Positions 57,814 through 64,000 of a DNA stretch of 64,000 bases are shown in pieces. Numbering within the stretch: position 1 is the first letter of the stretch; each line of letters opens with the position of its first letter. The notes below the pieces were generated by a model. That model was not told the DNA's origin. It searched no databases and worked only from the letters and a program-made list of their open reading frames with translations. Where the stretch lies: positions 16,740,001 to 16,804,000 of the forward strand of contig OX485804.1 of assembly GCA_950295325.1 (NCBI GenBank), in the 5' to 3' direction. The translations under genes and the position numbers were made by a program. The DNA comes from Polytrichum commune (Eukaryota; Streptophyta; Polytrichopsida; Polytrichales; Polytrichaceae).

Positions 57814-58777
57814 GAAACATCTCATGCACACAAAAGTGTACACAAACGCCATCACATGAACCTATTTCTCTTCGGCATTGGCAGAGGACTTTGGACCACA
57901 CTGCACAACATATGTGTGTGCATCGACGTTCTTTATTGCAAAGGTGACACGCCACCAAGGGTGCCAACCCCCCTTGATAATGAGTAAGGTAGAAATACCA
58001 TAACCCGTGAAAATAAGGTGATTCGCATTGAAGATCTGGTCTGACAATCATGAGATAATTTTTCAAGGTAGACGAGAAGGATCCATGAAGAATGCAAGTT
58101 GTTCCATATTTTTTTGCCCTATACAAAAAAATGCTACAAATTTTCAAACTGGAAAGTTGTCCAAATCCTTACTCGTTCACTAGATTCTCCCTACACCGAA
58201 CATGGTAATCCGCATTTCCATACAGAACATCCCCTAAATCGGTTACCTCATGAGTACATTAACACTTGACTCCCATTGGCTACATTAAGTGTGAACACAT
58301 TGAAGTTGCCACCAAGCCATGATCGGTTTTAGAAATGGCACTTCACCATTATGATGGCGGTCTAGTGCATGGCTAGAGGGTGGTTAACAAGTTATGCTGT
58401 ACTGTGCAACCCAATACGATTTTATCACTCTAAGAGAGATGGTCTGTCCCAAAGAGTAATTGTAGTGACACTGCTCCCCGGGCAATGGAATATGATTCTT
58501 TCTATCATGGAGACGTCTCATGTACACAAGTGCACAATAGCACAAGGATTGCATCATTGTAAAACTCAAATTCTCATGTACGTTTGGATTATATTTCACC
58601 TTAAGGCGCTCTCTACATGTTCTTTGAGGATCTTGTTCAATAATCATGGTGTATCTATATGAGCTTTCTACTAGTGCTGGAATGCACCTCGACAATTCTA
58701 TTTTTGTGAACTTGCAAGCTGGTAGTTCTACAAGGGATGTAGCAAATGAGTTGTAGGTGACCCAAAGTCATGTTGCA

Positions 58778-59330
58778 TGCATTAGAGAGAAGAGATTGTC
58801 CAAACTTGGAGCTAGTAGTGGCGGTGGACCACAAATGCTCATAGATGCACACAAAAAGAGTATGTGCCAAAGCTGGTACATCAGGAGTTTGCGGCGTAAG
58901 TTGCCCAACTTGTGCATAAGGAATGCCAAGAAACTGTAAGTGTTGATACAATGATAAGGGCTTTGCATATTGCAAGGCTTACATTGAAAGTGACGTAGAA
59001 GAAGCCAAAATTGAACCATAGGCACATCAAGGAGCGCCTTGAATTTGCTAGACGCCATGAACATGGAACCATTTGTGACTGGGAGTGCGTTACCTTCTTT
59101 GATGTGGCGAAGGTGAATCAAATTTGCTTAGATGGTTGTGGTCGATATTGATTTATGATGGATAATTTCAATAAATTTTGGTGGTGATTCAATGATGGTG
59201 GGGTTGCATGACGTTCCAAGACCCTAACATCATTTGTAGAGTTGAAGGAATAATGGATCAACATCAATACAAAGAAACTTTGGGCGCAAATATGGTCAAG
59301 TACACAACTCCATGACCTTGGATAGGTTTT
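58778..59330 (+). pseudogene. Degenerate Tc1-like (Tc1/mariner) transposase
   Basis: In one frame from 58900 to about 59150, with stops, the translation gives VSVDTMIRALHIARLTLKVT, stop, then KKPKLNHRHIKERLEFARRH and DWECVTFFDVAKVNQICLDG. This is the order of the Tc1 helix-turn-helix end, the KKP-L---H---RL-FA linker and the first catalytic block (usually W--V-FSDE). The catalytic Asp aligns with FFDVAK. Further on, near 59222-59285, VEGIMDQHQYKETL in another frame matches the Tc1 segment usually reading -GiMd---Y--iL. Stops and frame changes make it non-functional. Terminal repeats and the last catalytic residue were not located. Confidence 0.72.
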
Positions 59331-61727
59331 AAGCAAAGGTGGTTCAAAATTATATACAAACTTTGAATTTTGTGGAGGAAAATATCATAAACTTTTGTGA
59401 AATACATTGATCTTCAAAGCCCAACAATTTATGTTGACAAATGTTTTTTCATGAAGATTCTACATATTTTCAAAGATGTTGCAAGTAGTGTGCAAGTAGG
59501 TATATTCAACACGTAATTGTCTAAGATATGTTTAAAATATGAGAAAATTACATTAAATTGATGTTTTTTTATACCAAAAATTGCAATGATGCCCTCAAGA
59601 TTATAATGAGTTTAGGAATCATGAAAAATAATCCAACTTCAAAACATGTAAGGTCATAAAATCTACCTCCAAAACTAGATTTAGCCATCACCTTTTGAGC
59701 AATACTTTTAATGATACGTTTTGAAGATCTCATTTTGATATTCTATATTTGAGTACCTAACACAACAATAAAGGGCGCCATGAAAAATAATTTAATTTTA
59801 ACAACACTTTGCTACTACTTTTAGGTGTTCGATCAAAACATTTATGGTTTTAGTATACCGGAGCATTTTTCTATATACTTGACCGTACTTGCTCCCTCTT
59901 GCAAAGAAATTTATTATACAATGTGATGGCTTATGATCTTGATCTTGTCCATTTGATTTTTTAAGTATAATAATGATCCCCAAAGTACAACAAAAATGTC
60001 CGCCAATAGTTGAGATCACAATTTTTTTTCCCAAAGTGGTCCTCTCGGATGATCCTCTGATGGATCCTTCAAAAACAAATTTATGGTTTTTTTTTTTCAA
60101 TGAATGGTTGCCGTCGCGTATAATGAATATCATTGTGTTGTATTTTATTTTATATTATGAAATTGAACCTTCTCTCACGATCAAATGGTTATGCTTTTCT
60201 TTATCAACTCCCTCACCTTTTATTTCTAATGGCTCATGTAAAGACAACCGGATCAAACTGACACCTTTGTCATTTGTCTCGAAGTTGGATTTGAAGTCAA
60301 TGAAGTTGACTCTCATGTAATGAGAATTGTGAGTATTTCACGCAAACTATAGCATAATTCTAGCCATGTTTGATTAATTGTGTTGGAACGGCAAAACTCA
60401 TCAAATCAATATGTTATGTATATGTGGATACATGTTATCAGATCAACAAGTTTGTGTTAATAAACCAATTGGATTAACTAATCGAATAGAGATTCACAAA
60501 ATTCATAAGTGATAATCCAATCGAATGGATGCAGAACAATCACATACTGATATGAATGGTAAATTATAATGAATCAACATAATCATTAGACATAGAAAAA
60601 TCTCATAACACCACGTCAATTACTAGCATATAATCGAATTAAGTGTGATCATAAATACTCATGCACAACCTACAAATCATATGAGCATAGGTACAAAACA
60701 AGAAGGTGTTACACTGAGCTATAAAATCCTAACATCACAGGCTTAGAGAGGAAGACCACTTGACTATAACCACTATTTGTATGAAATAGTTGTGCACACT
60801 AACAAGTTCCGATCCATTAATTTTGTTACATATCAAATTTTGGATTCGGTGGATGACACATTTCAAGATCTCGATATGGTACACAACACATTCTTGGATT
60901 TGATGTATGACACAATTATGGATCTAGTGCATAACATAATCATGGATATGGTGCATGACACAATTTTGGATCTAGATCTGAAACTGGTGTATAACACATT
61001 AGCAGACTCGTTTGCATAACATAATAACAAATTTGATGCAAATTCAAGGAGATGGAAGGAATGAATGTTCACAATGCCCAATGAAGATATGTGGCTCAAA
61101 GGATGACTAATGTGGTTGGAGCTGACTCCGTCCATGGTTTTGTCTGGTCAAACAAGCTACGGGCAACAACATGGACAACACCAACAAATTTTGGTCTAGG
61201 CACCAACAAGTGGACCAAGGGCAATGGATTCTTAGGCAGACAAAGCTCGATAGGGGCTCTTTAGCGTCCAATGAAATTTATGGACAAGTAGTGAGCATTG
61301 ATTATTTTATAAGAGGTTACTCCTCTTTGCTTAATTACGGAACATTGTCAAATTAACCTTGTTCCATGTGGACAAGTCATTTTGTTTGGTCCACACATTT
61401 TTGTTGCAAAAATTATTGATGGTGTAATCATTGGGGATTTTATGTGAGTGTTGATGTTTGATGGTCACAAATATGAGGTGGCTTGATTGAGGAGATCATC
61501 AAGCATTAGATCAGGAAAGCCCATGTAGTGTGCACTAAATCATAAGTGGTGTAGTTTCAGAAAGATTGAAGACCCTTTGCTGGGTCGAAAGGTCTACTGT
61601 GTCAAGTCAAAAGCCACTGCCTCACAGCCACATTTTATGAGTATTTTTAATGCTCATGATCCACTGGGAATTTTATTTATTTTTTGTTTCTGTCAGTACC
61701 CTTGCCCCACAACACTGGTACACAACA
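59331..61727. other. AT-rich spacer, no conserved gene
   Basis: Open frames at 59973-60320, 60777-61019 and 61171-61356 have no known domain. The second is built from a short tandem repeat. The last few hundred bases before 61727 are the likely 3' UTR of the methyltransferase. Confidence 0.4.
60840..61010 (+). repeat. Minisatellite-like repeat of about 30 bp
   Basis: Variants of GGAT(C/T)TAGTGCATGACACAAT recur five to six times, so the overlapping frame reads as repeats like DLVHNIIMDMVHDTILDLD. Repetition explains the open frame better than selection. Confidence 0.6.

Positions 61728-64000
<2,273 letters not shown>

Larger units (their letters stand above)
56340..58570 (+). repeat. Diverged local repeat array interrupted by two insertions
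   Basis: A unit of at least 170 bp starts with CATGGT(C/T)TGTT(C/T)CA and includes GGGTAATTGC, CTGCTCC, GGCAATGGAATATGT and ATCTCCAA(T/C)GTTAGCAAA. Copies are seen at 56346, 57058, 57361 (split by an insertion and resuming at 57814) and 58432. Similarity is clear but imperfect. No coding function recognised. Confidence 0.7.

Noticed and set aside
60777-61019. 80-aa protein with DLVHN-like repeats
   Set aside because: The frame consists of a 30-bp tandem repeat, which keeps frames open without selection. No flanking gene structure.

Overview
The window reads as nuclear DNA of a land plant. Evidence: GT-AG introns in every conserved gene, plant-type genes (a REF/SRPP-family lipid-droplet protein, a small multi-drug export family protein with a chloroplast-type N-terminus, two RER1 genes, a CacyBP/SGT1-like co-chaperone), an interstitial run of the plant telomere motif CCCTAAA at 8753-8779, and AT-rich intergenic DNA crowded with small DNA transposons. 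The lineage cannot be fixed by eye. Long repeat-filled spacers, a ZMYM/ZNF862-type hAT relic and a Tc1-like relic make me lean weakly towards a seed-free plant.

Layout. 1-2582: AT-rich, no gene, one strong hairpin cluster. 2583-4847 (-): six-exon FSH1/OVCA2-type serine hydrolase with a complete triad. 5340-6705: tandem satellite-like array. 7674-11000: dense nest of inverted-repeat elements. 11400-13600: unassigned. 14281-15868 (+): decayed hAT transposase. 17287-20582 (+): four-exon membrane protein. 21146-23026: two inverted-repeat elements. 23692-25916 (-): five-exon CacyBP/SIP homolog with 5' UTR intron, TATA box and a proximal heat-shock-element-like site. 27095-30400: MITEs and degenerate repeats. 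31516-33203 and 37218-39393 (+): tandem RER1 paralogs, same intron phases and same protein length, separated by MITEs, one nested in another. 39394-45046: hairpin-forming elements. 45047-46673 (-): REF/SRPP-like gene with an upstream heat-shock-element-like site. 50008-53741: nearly intact PIF/Harbinger element flanked by TAA. 55555-58600: a MITE, a local repeat array and two near-identical 412-bp insertions. 58778-59330 (+): Tc1-like transposase relic. 61728-63455 (-): last four exons of a YtqB-like methyltransferase that runs off the right edge.

The host genes are unrelated housekeeping or stress genes, not a pathway. The coherent theme is transposon biology. One PIF/Harbinger element with an uninterrupted transposase sits among at least five families of short elements. 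Their ends share the pattern GGG(C)C...ACAC, and the best preserved are flanked by TTA or TAA, the Harbinger target signature. Several lie beside gene promoters (CacyBP, RER1B). The CDS models below were assembled by hand from reading-frame continuity, splice signals and family similarity. They close in frame exactly, but no alignment software was used.
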